The notes beneath the pieces were generated by a model. The model did not search any database. It was given only the letters and a program-made list of their open reading frames with translations, and had not been told where the DNA came from. Made by a program: the position numbers and the translations under genes. A stretch of DNA of 19,527 nt from JABMPJ01 sp964345005 (GTDB lineage: Bacteria > Verrucomicrobiota > Kiritimatiellia > UBA8416 > JABMPJ01): contig CAYFPQ010000060.1 of assembly GCA_964345005.1 (NCBI GenBank), positions 1 through 19,527 on the forward strand. Direction: 5' to 3'. Shown piece after piece: positions 7,378 through 14,310 of this stretch. The first letter of the stretch is position 1; each line of letters opens with the position of its first letter.

Positions 7378-7487
7378 TTCTCTCGAACATACCAAATCAT
7401 CTCGACACTCGCACCACTTTCGGTTACCCATACGTTTCGCGTTCTTTTGACAATCCGCAGACGACTGCGATGGGAAGGTTCTAGACT

Positions 7488-8183
7488 GTGAGTGAGATCA
7501 AGAAGTTGCTGCCGCTTCAGGAGTTGGACTGCCAACTGCGTGATATGAAACGGGAGATCGAGGATATCCCGGCACGTAAGGAGGAAGAACAGTCCCGGCT
7601 GGAGGAGCACAAGGCGAACTTGGCCAAGGCCGAAGAAGCGATGAAGCTTGAGCAGGCCAAAATCAAGGAGCTGGAGCTTGAAGTACAGTCGTGCAAGGAA
7701 CAGATTGAGAAGTACCGCCAGCAGCAGATGGTCTTGAAGTCCAACAAGGAATTCAAGGCCATGGAGATCGAGATCGCGAACGTTCAGTCGAAGATCCGCG
7801 AACACGAGGACGAGGAACTTGTCTTGATGGAGGACGTGGAGAAGGCCCGCGTCCATGTTACCGAAAGGCGCAAGGAGCTGGAGGCCGAAGAAGAGGCCGT
7901 CAACATGGATGTTGTTGAACTGGACAAGCGCATGGCCGGTATCGAAGAGGAGATTACCTCCCTCGAAGCACGCCGTGGTGAGGTGGTCGGCGACGTGCCC
8001 GGCGATATGCTCTCGCGCTACGAGATGATCCAGGCCCGTAGGGATCGTGCATTGGTTCCGGTTGAAGGCGGAATCTGTGGGGGCTGCCACATGAAACTTC
8101 CCCCCTCCGTCAACCAGAACATCCTCAAGCAGGAAGACATGGTGTCTTGCGACCACTGTGGCCGTCTGCTATACATCCCGTAG
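7488..8183 (+). CDS. Coiled-coil protein with C4 zinc ribbon (CT398 / DUF164-like)
   Basis: This gene encodes 231 residues from GTG 7488, with GGGAAGG at 7472-7478. Residues about 5-175 are almost entirely charged heptad-like sequence, predicting a long antiparallel coiled-coil hairpin. The end is a zinc ribbon with CGGC (C197, C200) and CDHC (C221, C224), spaced as in the zf-RING_7 family. The Chlamydia homologue CT398 has this fold and has been linked to RpoN and to secretion components. The role here is unknown; cytoplasmic, since no signal peptide or membrane segment is seen. The gene stands alone between the riboflavin operon and rnpB, and likely has its own promoter in the 216-base upstream gap. 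Confidence 0.9.
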   Translation: MSEIKKLLPLQELDCQLRDMKREIEDIPARKEEEQSRLEEHKANLAKAEEAMKLEQAKIKELELEVQSCKEQIEKYRQQQMVLKSNKEFKAMEIEIANVQSKIREHEDEELVLMEDVEKARVHVTERRKELEAEEEAVNMDVVELDKRMAGIEEEITSLEARRGEVVGDVPGDMLSRYEMIQARRDRALVPVEGGICGGCHMKLPPSVNQNILKQEDMVSCDHCGRLLYIP

Positions 8184-8266
8184 CGGTTCAAGGTCCTGGT
8201 ATTCAAAGACTCAGACTGCCTGAGCGGATGACTCCGACCTGAGCCAGTGTTCTTTTTAGTGTTTTG

Positions 8267-8752
8267 ACGATCGGGGGACTTTCGGTCGCTGTTCTTCGTG
8301 GGTTATGGCGGGCTTGCCCTCCGTAGCCTTAGCGGAGGAGGGAGGAAAGTCCGGACACCGCAGGGCAGGATGCCTCGTGAAAACGGGGGAGGCCGCGTTT
8401 AAGCGCTGCCGACGGCCAGTGCCACAGAAAACAGACCGCCTGTCTTTGCCCTTCGGGTTACGCGCAGGTCCGCGATGAGACGGGCTTGCCCGGCGTAGCC
8501 CGAGGGGCGAAGACGGGTAAGGGTGAAAAGGTGGTGTAAGAGACCACCGGGTCGAGCGTAAGCGAGATCGCACGGTAAACCCCTTCCGGTGCAAGATCAA
8601 ATAGGGAACGAGAGACGGCCCGTCTCGTTTTCCGGGTGGCCTTTGGCCCTCGGGATGATAGTTTCGGGTTGATCGCGTAGATAAATGACCGAGTCCTCGA
8701 GGCGTTTCGGCGCATCGGGGCCAACAGAATCCGGCTTATGACCCCCGATCGT
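8267..8752 (+). ncRNA. rnpB: RNase P RNA, bacterial class A
   Basis: This is the catalytic RNA that matures tRNA 5' ends. Conserved blocks appear in order: GAGGAAAGTCCGGAC (about 8342-8356), CAGGGCAGGATGCC, GCCACAGAAAACAGACCGCC, GGGTAAGGGTGAAAAGGTGG, TAAACCCC, GTGCAAGATCAAATAGG and GTAGATAAATGACCG. Ends are set by P1: 8267-8277 (ACGATCGGGGG) pairs perfectly with 8742-8752. P2 forms between CGGTC near 8283-8287 and GACCG near 8685-8690. At 486 nt it is longer than most; extra length lies in the hairpins at 8309-8345 and about 8478-8516. A TTTAGT box at 8255-8260 could be its -10. The 3' end overlaps the next coding region. Confidence 0.96.
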
Positions 8753-9631
8753 CGTTACGCTTCTCTGCTGGGCCGGCGGGCAGCGGCCCTGCCGGCTGTG
8801 GCGTTGGGTCTGGGCGGCTGGGTGGTCTATCGTACCCAGACTTTGCCCGTCCCGGCCACCGATGTCATGGCCGCCAGTTCTATTGCTTTGCCGGCTCCCG
8901 CCGCCGAGCTCCCCGATTCGCTCGATTGGTCCGTATTCCAGAACGAACAGGCGCCGACACCTGCCGCACGCGGGGCGCTGTCGCGTCGATTCCGTCTCGC
9001 GGGCACGTTCTTCGCCTATGGAAGCGTGGCGGGCGACACACGTCGCGCCGTACTGCACGATTTACAGGCATCTGTTCAGATGATCGTTGGTGAGGGGGAG
9101 TCAATTGGCGATGTCAAAGTCGTCCGCATCGCCAGCGATCGCGTGATCCTCCGGCGTGGGCTGGAGGAAGCCGAGCTCTGGCTGGGATTCTCCCGGTCGG
9201 ACCCGGATCCTGATTCCGGTGGTGAGGAAGCCGTTGATGGCGGCAAGGGCGCGAAAGAGAACGCTTTCGGTGGCAGGAAGACCGGTGAGCATAGCTGGGT
9301 GTTTCGACGCGAGGCGCTGCAGGACTACTACCAGGACGTCCTCGACGATCCCGAGCGATTAGTGCGCATTTTCGACTCGATGAAAGCTGTGCGTGGCACG
9401 AACCGCCGGATCACCGGATACCGACTCGATATTCTTGGCGAGGGCGACTTCTACCGGGCCGCCGGCATGCGGCAGGGCGATATCGTTCGCAAGGTCAACG
9501 GGATGAACATGACCAGTCGTCGCCGGGCGGAATTCTTCATCGGAGAATTCGCACGCAATCGCGCGAACGTGTTCGAGATGGAAATCGAACGCAACGGCCA
9601 GCCTCTAAAGCTGACGTACCAGATCAGGTAG
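8738..9631 (+). CDS. GspC-like type II secretion protein with PDZ domain
   Basis: This gene encodes 297 residues laid out as in GspC. It has a short basic N-terminus, one membrane segment (about 14-31, RRAAALPAVALGLGGWVVY), a periplasmic linker and a homology-region-like domain (84-152: RFRLAGTFFAYG, then GEGESIGDVKVVRIASDRVIL). A low-complexity Gly/Asp linker (152-185) leads to a PDZ domain (205-297: GYRLDILGEGDFYRAAGMRQGDIVRKVNG). GspC links the inner-membrane platform to the secretin. No other gsp gene is in the window. The ATG at 8738 falls inside the rnpB 3' strand and has no ribosome site; GTG 8798 is possible but would cut into the membrane segment. Confidence 0.78.
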   Translation: MTPDRRYASLLGRRAAALPAVALGLGGWVVYRTQTLPVPATDVMAASSIALPAPAAELPDSLDWSVFQNEQAPTPAARGALSRRFRLAGTFFAYGSVAGDTRRAVLHDLQASVQMIVGEGESIGDVKVVRIASDRVILRRGLEEAELWLGFSRSDPDPDSGGEEAVDGGKGAKENAFGGRKTGEHSWVFRREALQDYYQDVLDDPERLVRIFDSMKAVRGTNRRITGYRLDILGEGDFYRAAGMRQGDIVRKVNGMNMTSRRRAEFFIGEFARNRANVFEMEIERNGQPLKLTYQIR

Positions 9632-9644
9632 GATTGAACATGTG

Positions 9645-9723
9645 CCAGGTAGGGCCCGCGCGCCGCGCGGGCCGGACGTGATCGAGTGTCTCGCGGCCCG
9701 CGCGGAGCGCGGGCCCTACCTGG
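9645..9723. repeat. GC-rich palindrome between convergent genes
   Basis: The arms at 9645-9673 and 9695-9723 (29 bases) pair with one mismatch; each arm also contains an inner GCCCGCGCG/CGCGCGGGC-type hairpin. The outer ends are CCAGGTAGGGCCC and GGGCCCTACCTGG. It fills the 104-base gap between the GspC-like gene and pheA, so it may end transcription in both directions although no T-tract is present. It shares the GGTAGGG/CCCTACC ends with family A. Confidence 0.9.
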
Positions 9724-9735
9724 TGCCGTGGTGTA

Positions 9736-10566
9736 CTACGAGGTGTACAGCTTCCCGCTCGGATACGCGCCCACCACGCGGAGTTTGGACGATGCCTTGC
9801 GGGCTGCGCTGAGCGCACGCTTCACGTTGGCCTTGTCCGGGTTGCCCTGTATATCAACGAGAAAGATGTACTGTTGCGGGCAGCCGCGCATCGGGCGTGA
9901 CAACAGGCGTGACAGGTTAACGTCCTCGTTGCGGAAGCTCTCCAGGAACGTGCAGAGGCTGCCTGGCTCGTTGAGAAGCTGAACGGACAGGGTCATCTTG
10001 TTGGCACGTGGCTGGACTTTCTTTTTGCCGCCAATGGCGAGGAAGACCGTGATATTTGGCTCGTCTGTAGCGATGGGATACTCGATGACGTCCAGGTTCC
10101 AGACCTTTGCCAACTCGCGGTTTCCGAGCGCAGCGGCGTGCGGCTGCTGCCAGGCTCGCTGGGCGGCCATGGCTGTGCTGGGCACCGTTTCCTTGTCGGC
10201 CCGTGGCAGGTGCTTCCTGATCCATGAGCCGCAATGGTCGAGCGGCACGAAGTGCGAGAAGAGTGTTTTGATTCGTTCGTCTTTTCGGCCCAGCAGTGCC
10301 AGCCGGACGTTGAGCGATATCTCTTCGAGGACGTGGACCCGTGGCCGATTGGCCAGTAGAATATCCACCATCTCGTAGATGGCTCCACCGGAGGAGTTCT
10401 CGATAGGTACAATACCGCGGCGCACCGGATCCCTTGCGACATAGGTGCAAACGTCGTGGATCGAGGGCAGGGGAACGAAATTGTTCTTCGCGCCGAACTG
10501 CTTGCGTGCAACCAGCTCTGAATAGGTGCCCGGGGGACCCAGGTAAGCGACATCCTTGCGCGGCAT
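9736..10566 (-). CDS. pheA: Prephenate dehydratase (stand-alone, with ACT domain)
   Basis: This enzyme turns prephenate into phenylpyruvate for phenylalanine synthesis. It has 276 residues from ATG 10566, with GGAG at 10577-10574 (complement) 7 bases before; an in-frame ATG 21 bases upstream is less likely. The catalytic domain (3-185) shows VAYLGPPGTYSE (6-17), VPIENSSGGAI (53-63) and STAMAA (130-135). The ACT domain (190-276) shows LLNEPGSLCTFL and VNLSRLLSRP, the Phe-binding region. There is no chorismate mutase domain. Odd point: the catalytic TRF motif reads T173-V174-F175, and the ACT ESRP reads LSRP. It is divergent from the release-factor-like gene. Confidence 0.92.
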   Translation of the reverse strand: MPRKDVAYLGPPGTYSELVARKQFGAKNNFVPLPSIHDVCTYVARDPVRRGIVPIENSSGGAIYEMVDILLANRPRVHVLEEISLNVRLALLGRKDERIKTLFSHFVPLDHCGSWIRKHLPRADKETVPSTAMAAQRAWQQPHAAALGNRELAKVWNLDVIEYPIATDEPNITVFLAIGGKKKVQPRANKMTLSVQLLNEPGSLCTFLESFRNEDVNLSRLLSRPMRGCPQQYIFLVDIQGNPDKANVKRALSAARKASSKLRVVGAYPSGKLYTS

Positions 10567-10661
10567 GATTTCTCTCCGGTTTTGCATTAAGTTCTGCTAT
10601 ACAACGCAGACCGTATCCGAAGGGAAGCGGTTGTGGAAGGAGGATTTTGCGCGGGCGCGAA

Positions 10662-10702
10662 ATCCGGAGGTCGGATGTCGGAGGCCGGAGGTCGGAAGAT
10701 CC
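10662..10702. repeat. Short tandem repeat of GGAGGTCGG-like units
   Basis: CCGGAGGTCGGATGTCGGAG followed by GCCGGAGGTCGGAAG makes three imperfect units of about 12-14 bases. The units contain Shine-Dalgarno-like GGAGG cores and end 7 bases before the start of the release-factor-like gene. Confidence 0.7.
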
Positions 10703-10708
10703 AACGTC

Positions 10709-11128
10709 ATGTCGGATGCCTATATCAGTGCGGCGAAGCAGCGTGCGTTGGCAGCGCAGATGGAAAAGCTCGGTGTCGACGAGACCGACCTGACCGAGCG
10801 TTTCATTCTTGGGAGCGGCAGCGGCGGCCAGAAGGTCAACAAGACGGCCTCCTGTGTCTACCTGAAGCACGGCCCTTCCGGCATCGAGATCAAGTGTCAG
10901 CGTTCGCGTTCGCGCGAGATGAACCGTTTCTTTGCCCGTCGCGAGTTGTGCGACCGTTTGGACGAGGAGATCCGGGGCGAGCAGAGCAGGCGGCAGCAGG
11001 CGAGAGAGAAGATTCGGCGGCAGAAACGACGCCGCAGCCGCCGACAGAAGGCAAAGATGGTGGAGTTGAAGCGGCAACATGGTGCACAGAAGCGGCTGAG
11101 AGGACGAGTAGGGAACAATGGCGAGTAG
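10709..11128 (+). CDS. GGQ-domain peptide-chain-release-factor-like protein (ribosome rescue type)
   Basis: This gene encodes 139 residues from ATG 10709. The frame is open upstream to 10556 through the pheA start region, but that part has no protein-like character. Residues 28-75 match the catalytic domain of class I release factors: LTERFILGSGSGGQKVNKTA with GGQ at 39-41, then SGIEIKCQRSRSREMN. The codon-recognition domains of RF1/RF2 are absent. The C-terminal third (88-133) is a very basic Arg/Lys helix, like the tail of ArfB (YaeJ) that enters the empty mRNA channel of stalled ribosomes. The rescue function is inferred from this architecture. The next gene overlaps its last 11 bases, so the two share a transcript. 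Confidence 0.88.
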   Translation: MSDAYISAAKQRALAAQMEKLGVDETDLTERFILGSGSGGQKVNKTASCVYLKHGPSGIEIKCQRSRSREMNRFFARRELCDRLDEEIRGEQSRRQQAREKIRRQKRRRSRRQKAKMVELKRQHGAQKRLRGRVGNNGE

Positions 11129-13379
11129 AGGCTATTCTGTAGACCTGGCACGCAAGCTCGTGCGTGAGGTAGGTGTTTCCGGACGCGAAGTGCCCCTGCG
11201 TCCTTCGCGCTATGAGCAGGGAGATGTACTTCGACTTCCGTTGAAGGGCGTTTGGCCGGTTGGGGCAATGACCGCCGAGTTCGAGATCGAGAAGTTTATC
11301 GGCGGAGGATTTGCGGGGCAGGTCTATCGCTGCAAGCTCGTGGCATTGGAACATGAGCACGGCGCCCAGATCGATGGACTCGAGGTCGGCGCGGTCTACG
11401 GCGTGAAGATTCTCATCCCGCCGTCGCGTTTCTCCCGGCGTTTCCGGGACGTTGTCTACTGGCTTGCCTTCCAGGGCCCATTCACAGCCCAGGTGATCGA
11501 GTCGGCCTGTCGGGCGGGGGTTCTGTGGCAGAAGATTATTCGACACGCCGCGGCAGGGGAGTTTGGCAGTGCCGACTGTGTGGCCGATGTTTATGCACAT
11601 TTCTTTGACCCCGGTCAGCAGGCCTACGGTGAAGTGCGCGAATGGGTCGAGGGCCGCATGTGGCGTCTCGAAGCCGACACGCGACTCGGTGAGCGGCGCA
11701 AGTGGAAGATGGCCGAACCGAAGGCCGCTGGTAGCCCTGAATACACGGCGAAGCGGCAGTTCATGGGTCGTTTCGTGCAGATGTTGCACAGAATGGGAGC
11801 GGGCGAACTGGCACGCCAGTACGAGTGGGGGACGCTCAAGAGTCAGCCCAACCTGCTCAAACGATACGGCCACGACGACGATCCGGCGGCCGGGTTGTGC
11901 GCTTTCGATTTTCGTGCCGGCCTGGCCTTGCTGCCGTGGTTGCCGATGAGCCCGGCTGACTTCCGCCTGATTCTCACGGGACTGCTACGGGGTGCCGTGG
12001 TGCAGTTTGACCGCGGTAACATGAAGAAGCTGAGCGCTTACGTGGCCACCCATGCTGAGGATTTTGCGGGTATGGAGGGTATGGTGCGCGCGCTGGAGAT
12101 GCACGAGCTGTCCTACCGCGCATCGATGCCTGACGTTACACACCAGGGATGGAGACTGCTGACTGATGCGGATCTGCGTTCTGATGTGCGCGAGGGACTG
12201 ATCACCGGTTACCGCTGCGCTGGGCTGGTGGATGACGCCTATGCCGAATGCTTGACCGAAGGGGGTAGCCGGTTTGTCGGATTCTATCTGCTGGGTGCCA
12301 TCCCTCTGTTGGGCCGTTTTGCCCGGCGTTGCATTGGCGACGCCGCGTACCGTGGCCATCTGCGTAGATTCTGGAAGGAGAAGGAATATCGTCATGCGTC
12401 GTGGGGCGCGAGTCTACGACACCATCTCATAGGATGGCTGCGTTGTGGGCGGGTGGGTGACGCCCGTGCCGAGTGGCTCGTTGCCCATCCGGCATGGTTC
12501 TGGGTCCAGGCCTTCACCTTGCGGCTCCTGCCGGCGAAACTCCACCGTGCCGTGGCTGAACCCAGGACCGTCTGGGACCGGATTGCAGGCGCGTGTCGTT
12601 TCTTGAGGGGCTTCTTCAAAGACGCTTCTTTCCGTGAGCAGTGGTTGGGGGACCAGGTTGAGGCCGGGTTCAAGGATGGCATGCTGAGTGAAACCGAGCG
12701 TGACCGGATCATGGAGCACGTCAAGGATCCCTTCATCGTGAAGTACCTGCGCTCACTTGGTGTTCACTTTGCCACGCTGCCGGTGACCCAGATTGTTTCG
12801 GTCATCGTTGCGACTGTGGTGTTGGTCTACAAGCTTGTTCAAGGTTCCACATGGACGGTTGCGGGTGCATGGTTTGGTGGCATACTGCTCGCCTTTCAGG
12901 TTACGCCCATTTCCCCGGGCTCCCTGTGTCGTGGTGTCTACGTGGTGGCCCTGATGATCCGGGAGCGTAACTACCGGGACTACCTCGTGGCGGCTCCGCT
13001 GTCGTTTGTGAAGTACATCGGTTACCTGGCGTTTCCGTTCCAGATGATCACGACCTATCCCGAGCTGGCCCGCTTCACGGGGAGTCGGTGGGCGATGGAT
13101 GCCGTGCGGATCGTGCCGGTGTTCGGAGAGCATGGGGCTTTGCTGGAGCACGCCGTGTTCGACCTCTTCTTTAACGTGCCGCGTGTCATTGGGGAGTGGT
13201 GCGGGCGGCATGCGCGGCTGGTGTTGAACCTCTGGATGCTGACTGGCGTCACGATCTATGAGGTGGTAACGCGGAATTGCACGATGGATCTCAAAGGCAC
13301 GACCAACCTGTTGATCGCGGTGGTAGTGCTCTGCGTCCTACCGCGGGTGCTGTTCTATCCGGTGCTGAAGAAGAAGTAG
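11118..13379 (+). CDS. Large membrane protein with degenerate protein-kinase-like N-terminal domain
   Basis: This gene encodes 753 residues from ATG 11118, overlapping the previous gene by 11 bases. No named family is recognised. The N-terminal 275 residues look like a kinase fold: a Gly-rich loop IGGGFAGQVY (61-70), GVKI with K97 in the beta-3 position, a hinge-like GEVREWVEGRMW (171-182), FVQMLHRMG (219-227), then LKSQPNLL (240-247) and AFDFRAGLALL (262-272) in the positions of the catalytic loop and DFG. The HRD Asp is not evident, so activity is uncertain. Residues 280-545 are mostly helical and soluble-looking. Hydrophobic segments at about 552-572, 580-598, 603-613, 625-645, 702-718 and 729-748 indicate a polytopic membrane end. 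Substrate and role are unknown. Confidence 0.8.
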   Translation: MASRGYSVDLARKLVREVGVSGREVPLRPSRYEQGDVLRLPLKGVWPVGAMTAEFEIEKFIGGGFAGQVYRCKLVALEHEHGAQIDGLEVGAVYGVKILIPPSRFSRRFRDVVYWLAFQGPFTAQVIESACRAGVLWQKIIRHAAAGEFGSADCVADVYAHFFDPGQQAYGEVREWVEGRMWRLEADTRLGERRKWKMAEPKAAGSPEYTAKRQFMGRFVQMLHRMGAGELARQYEWGTLKSQPNLLKRYGHDDDPAAGLCAFDFRAGLALLPWLPMSPADFRLILTGLLRGAVVQFDRGNMKKLSAYVATHAEDFAGMEGMVRALEMHELSYRASMPDVTHQGWRLLTDADLRSDVREGLITGYRCAGLVDDAYAECLTEGGSRFVGFYLLGAIPLLGRFARRCIGDAAYRGHLRRFWKEKEYRHASWGASLRHHLIGWLRCGRVGDARAEWLVAHPAWFWVQAFTLRLLPAKLHRAVAEPRTVWDRIAGACRFLRGFFKDASFREQWLGDQVEAGFKDGMLSETERDRIMEHVKDPFIVKYLRSLGVHFATLPVTQIVSVIVATVVLVYKLVQGSTWTVAGAWFGGILLAFQVTPISPGSLCRGVYVVALMIRERNYRDYLVAAPLSFVKYIGYLAFPFQMITTYPELARFTGSRWAMDAVRIVPVFGEHGALLEHAVFDLFFNVPRVIGEWCGRHARLVLNLWMLTGVTIYEVVTRNCTMDLKGTTNLLIAVVVLCVLPRVLFYPVLKKK

Positions 13380-13417
13380 CGCTCTTCATGGAAGGGCGTA
13401 TCTGGCGACGCGAAACG

Positions 13418-13493
13418 CGGCTCGGAAGGGACTCCTCGCCCTACCGGTCTGCACCACATCGCGTCAGGTATGGCGAGCTGTCCCCAGCGAGCC
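13418..13493. repeat. Palindromic repeat, family A copy 2 (diverged)
   Basis: The right arm 13467-13493 differs from the right arm of copy 1 (7351-7377) by one substitution and one inserted C (GGTATGGCGAGCTGTCCCCA versus GGTAGGGCGAGCTGTCCCA). The left arm 13418-13445 keeps CGGCTCG and CTCGCCCTACC but is changed in the middle. The right arm is inside the 3' end of aroK. Confidence 0.85.
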
Positions 13494-13997
13494 GGGGTCT
13501 TCGTACAGTGCGCAAATCTCCTCTGCCACCTCTTCCACGGTCAACCCATTCGTATCGACCTGGTGGGGGATGGCGTTGTAGAGGGCTTGACGCTTCTCCA
13601 GGATGCCAAGGATCTTTATCATCTTGTCGTCACCGTTCAGGAGGGGGCGAGTGGTGTCATGCATCACACGGTCAAGAATGATTTCGGGTGTGGCCTGCAG
13701 GCAGACAACCAGGCCGGAAGCCTCGAAGTCGTTGATATTGTCGGGGTTGAGAACCACGCCGCCGCCCGTGCCGACAACCAGTCCTTCCTGTCCGGATAGT
13801 TCTTGTACAAGGCCACGCTCGACCGCACGGAAGTAGGGCTCGCCATCGGTAGCGAAGATCTCGGTGATAGGCCGCTTCTCACGCTCCTCGATAAGAGCAT
13901 CCATGTCGATGAACGCCAGGTCCAGTTGCTGCGCGAGCAGGTGTCCGACACTTGTCTTCCCCGTACCCATGAATCCAATCAAAACGATGTTTCGCAT
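13464..13997 (-). CDS. aroK: Shikimate kinase
   Basis: AroK phosphorylates shikimate with ATP in the chorismate pathway, upstream of the PheA reaction. It has 177 residues. ATG 13997 gives MRNIVLIGFMGTGKTS and has AAAGGG a few bases before; the upstream in-frame ATG at 14012 would overlap that site. Seen: P-loop GFMGTGKT (8-15), FIDMDALIE with D31/D33, R57, VGTGGGVVL (75-83) and the lid arginine in RPLL (R117). The last nine residues (169-177) are encoded by one arm of a palindromic repeat and the stop follows at once, so the native C-terminus was probably altered by the element. Confidence 0.94.
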   Translation of the reverse strand: MRNIVLIGFMGTGKTSVGHLLAQQLDLAFIDMDALIEEREKRPITEIFATDGEPYFRAVERGLVQELSGQEGLVVGTGGGVVLNPDNINDFEASGLVVCLQATPEIILDRVMHDTTRPLLNGDDKMIKILGILEKRQALYNAIPHQVDTNGLTVEEVAEEICALYEDPGSLGTARHT

Positions 13998-14021
13998 CGG
14001 TGCCCTTTCCATTCATCAGCA

Positions 14022-14050
14022 AGTATCCTTGGGTTGCCACGGTGTGTCAA
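14022..14050 (-). promoter_or_regulatory. Sigma-70-type promoter of aroK
   Basis: On the minus strand, a perfect TTGACA (14050-14045), 17-base spacer, then GATACT (14027-14022). This predicts a start near 14015 and a leader of about 18 bases with the AAAGGG ribosome site before ATG 13997. Confidence 0.65.
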
Positions 14051-14310
14051 CACGTTGGCGGCCACCGAAAAGACTCGACCGTCTGCTCCACCATGCCGAT
14101 ACCGTCTGCATCGAAGGGAAAAGCTGTCGAAAGAAAGACCGAATCGAGCCACGATCCCGCGCCCGAAAATCAGCCCATACAGGCAGGCATTTCCAAACCG
14201 GCAGAATGACTGCATTTTCAGAGATGACGGAATCATCTTCCCGGCAGCAATGACATACGACGAGGACGCGACCCCATCGGCGCTCCTCAGAAGAGTTTGA
14301 AATAGAGATT
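14051..14310. other. Non-coding stretch between the AraC-type regulator and aroK
   Basis: With the aroK start at 13997, the gene-free region is 13998-14310 (313 bases). Its aroK-proximal end holds the promoter listed above. In the rest I see no convincing gene, terminator hairpin or repeat; short open frames here lack ribosome sites and family resemblance. Confidence 0.6.

Noticed and set aside
7259..7450. Plus-strand open frame of 63 codons after ribE
   Set aside because: Most of it is the family A palindrome read as codons.
7447..7475. Perfect TTGACA (7447-7452) before the zinc-ribbon gene
   Set aside because: No acceptable -10 box lies 15-19 bases downstream, so I did not list it as a promoter.
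7341..8156. Minus-strand open frame of 271 codons, Leu-rich
   Set aside because: It is the antisense of the coiled-coil zinc-ribbon gene; the Leu/Phe richness is the mirror of Glu/Lys codons.
8256..8724. Several open frames on the minus strand across the RNase P RNA region
   Set aside because: The bases are fully explained by the conserved rnpB structure.
10890..11873. Minus-strand open frame of 327 codons
   Set aside because: It is antisense to the release-factor-like gene and the kinase-like gene, with no ribosome site or recognisable domain.
13979..14236. Minus-strand open frame of 85 codons upstream of aroK
   Set aside because: It covers the strong aroK promoter and runs into the aroK start in another frame; no ribosome site or family resemblance.
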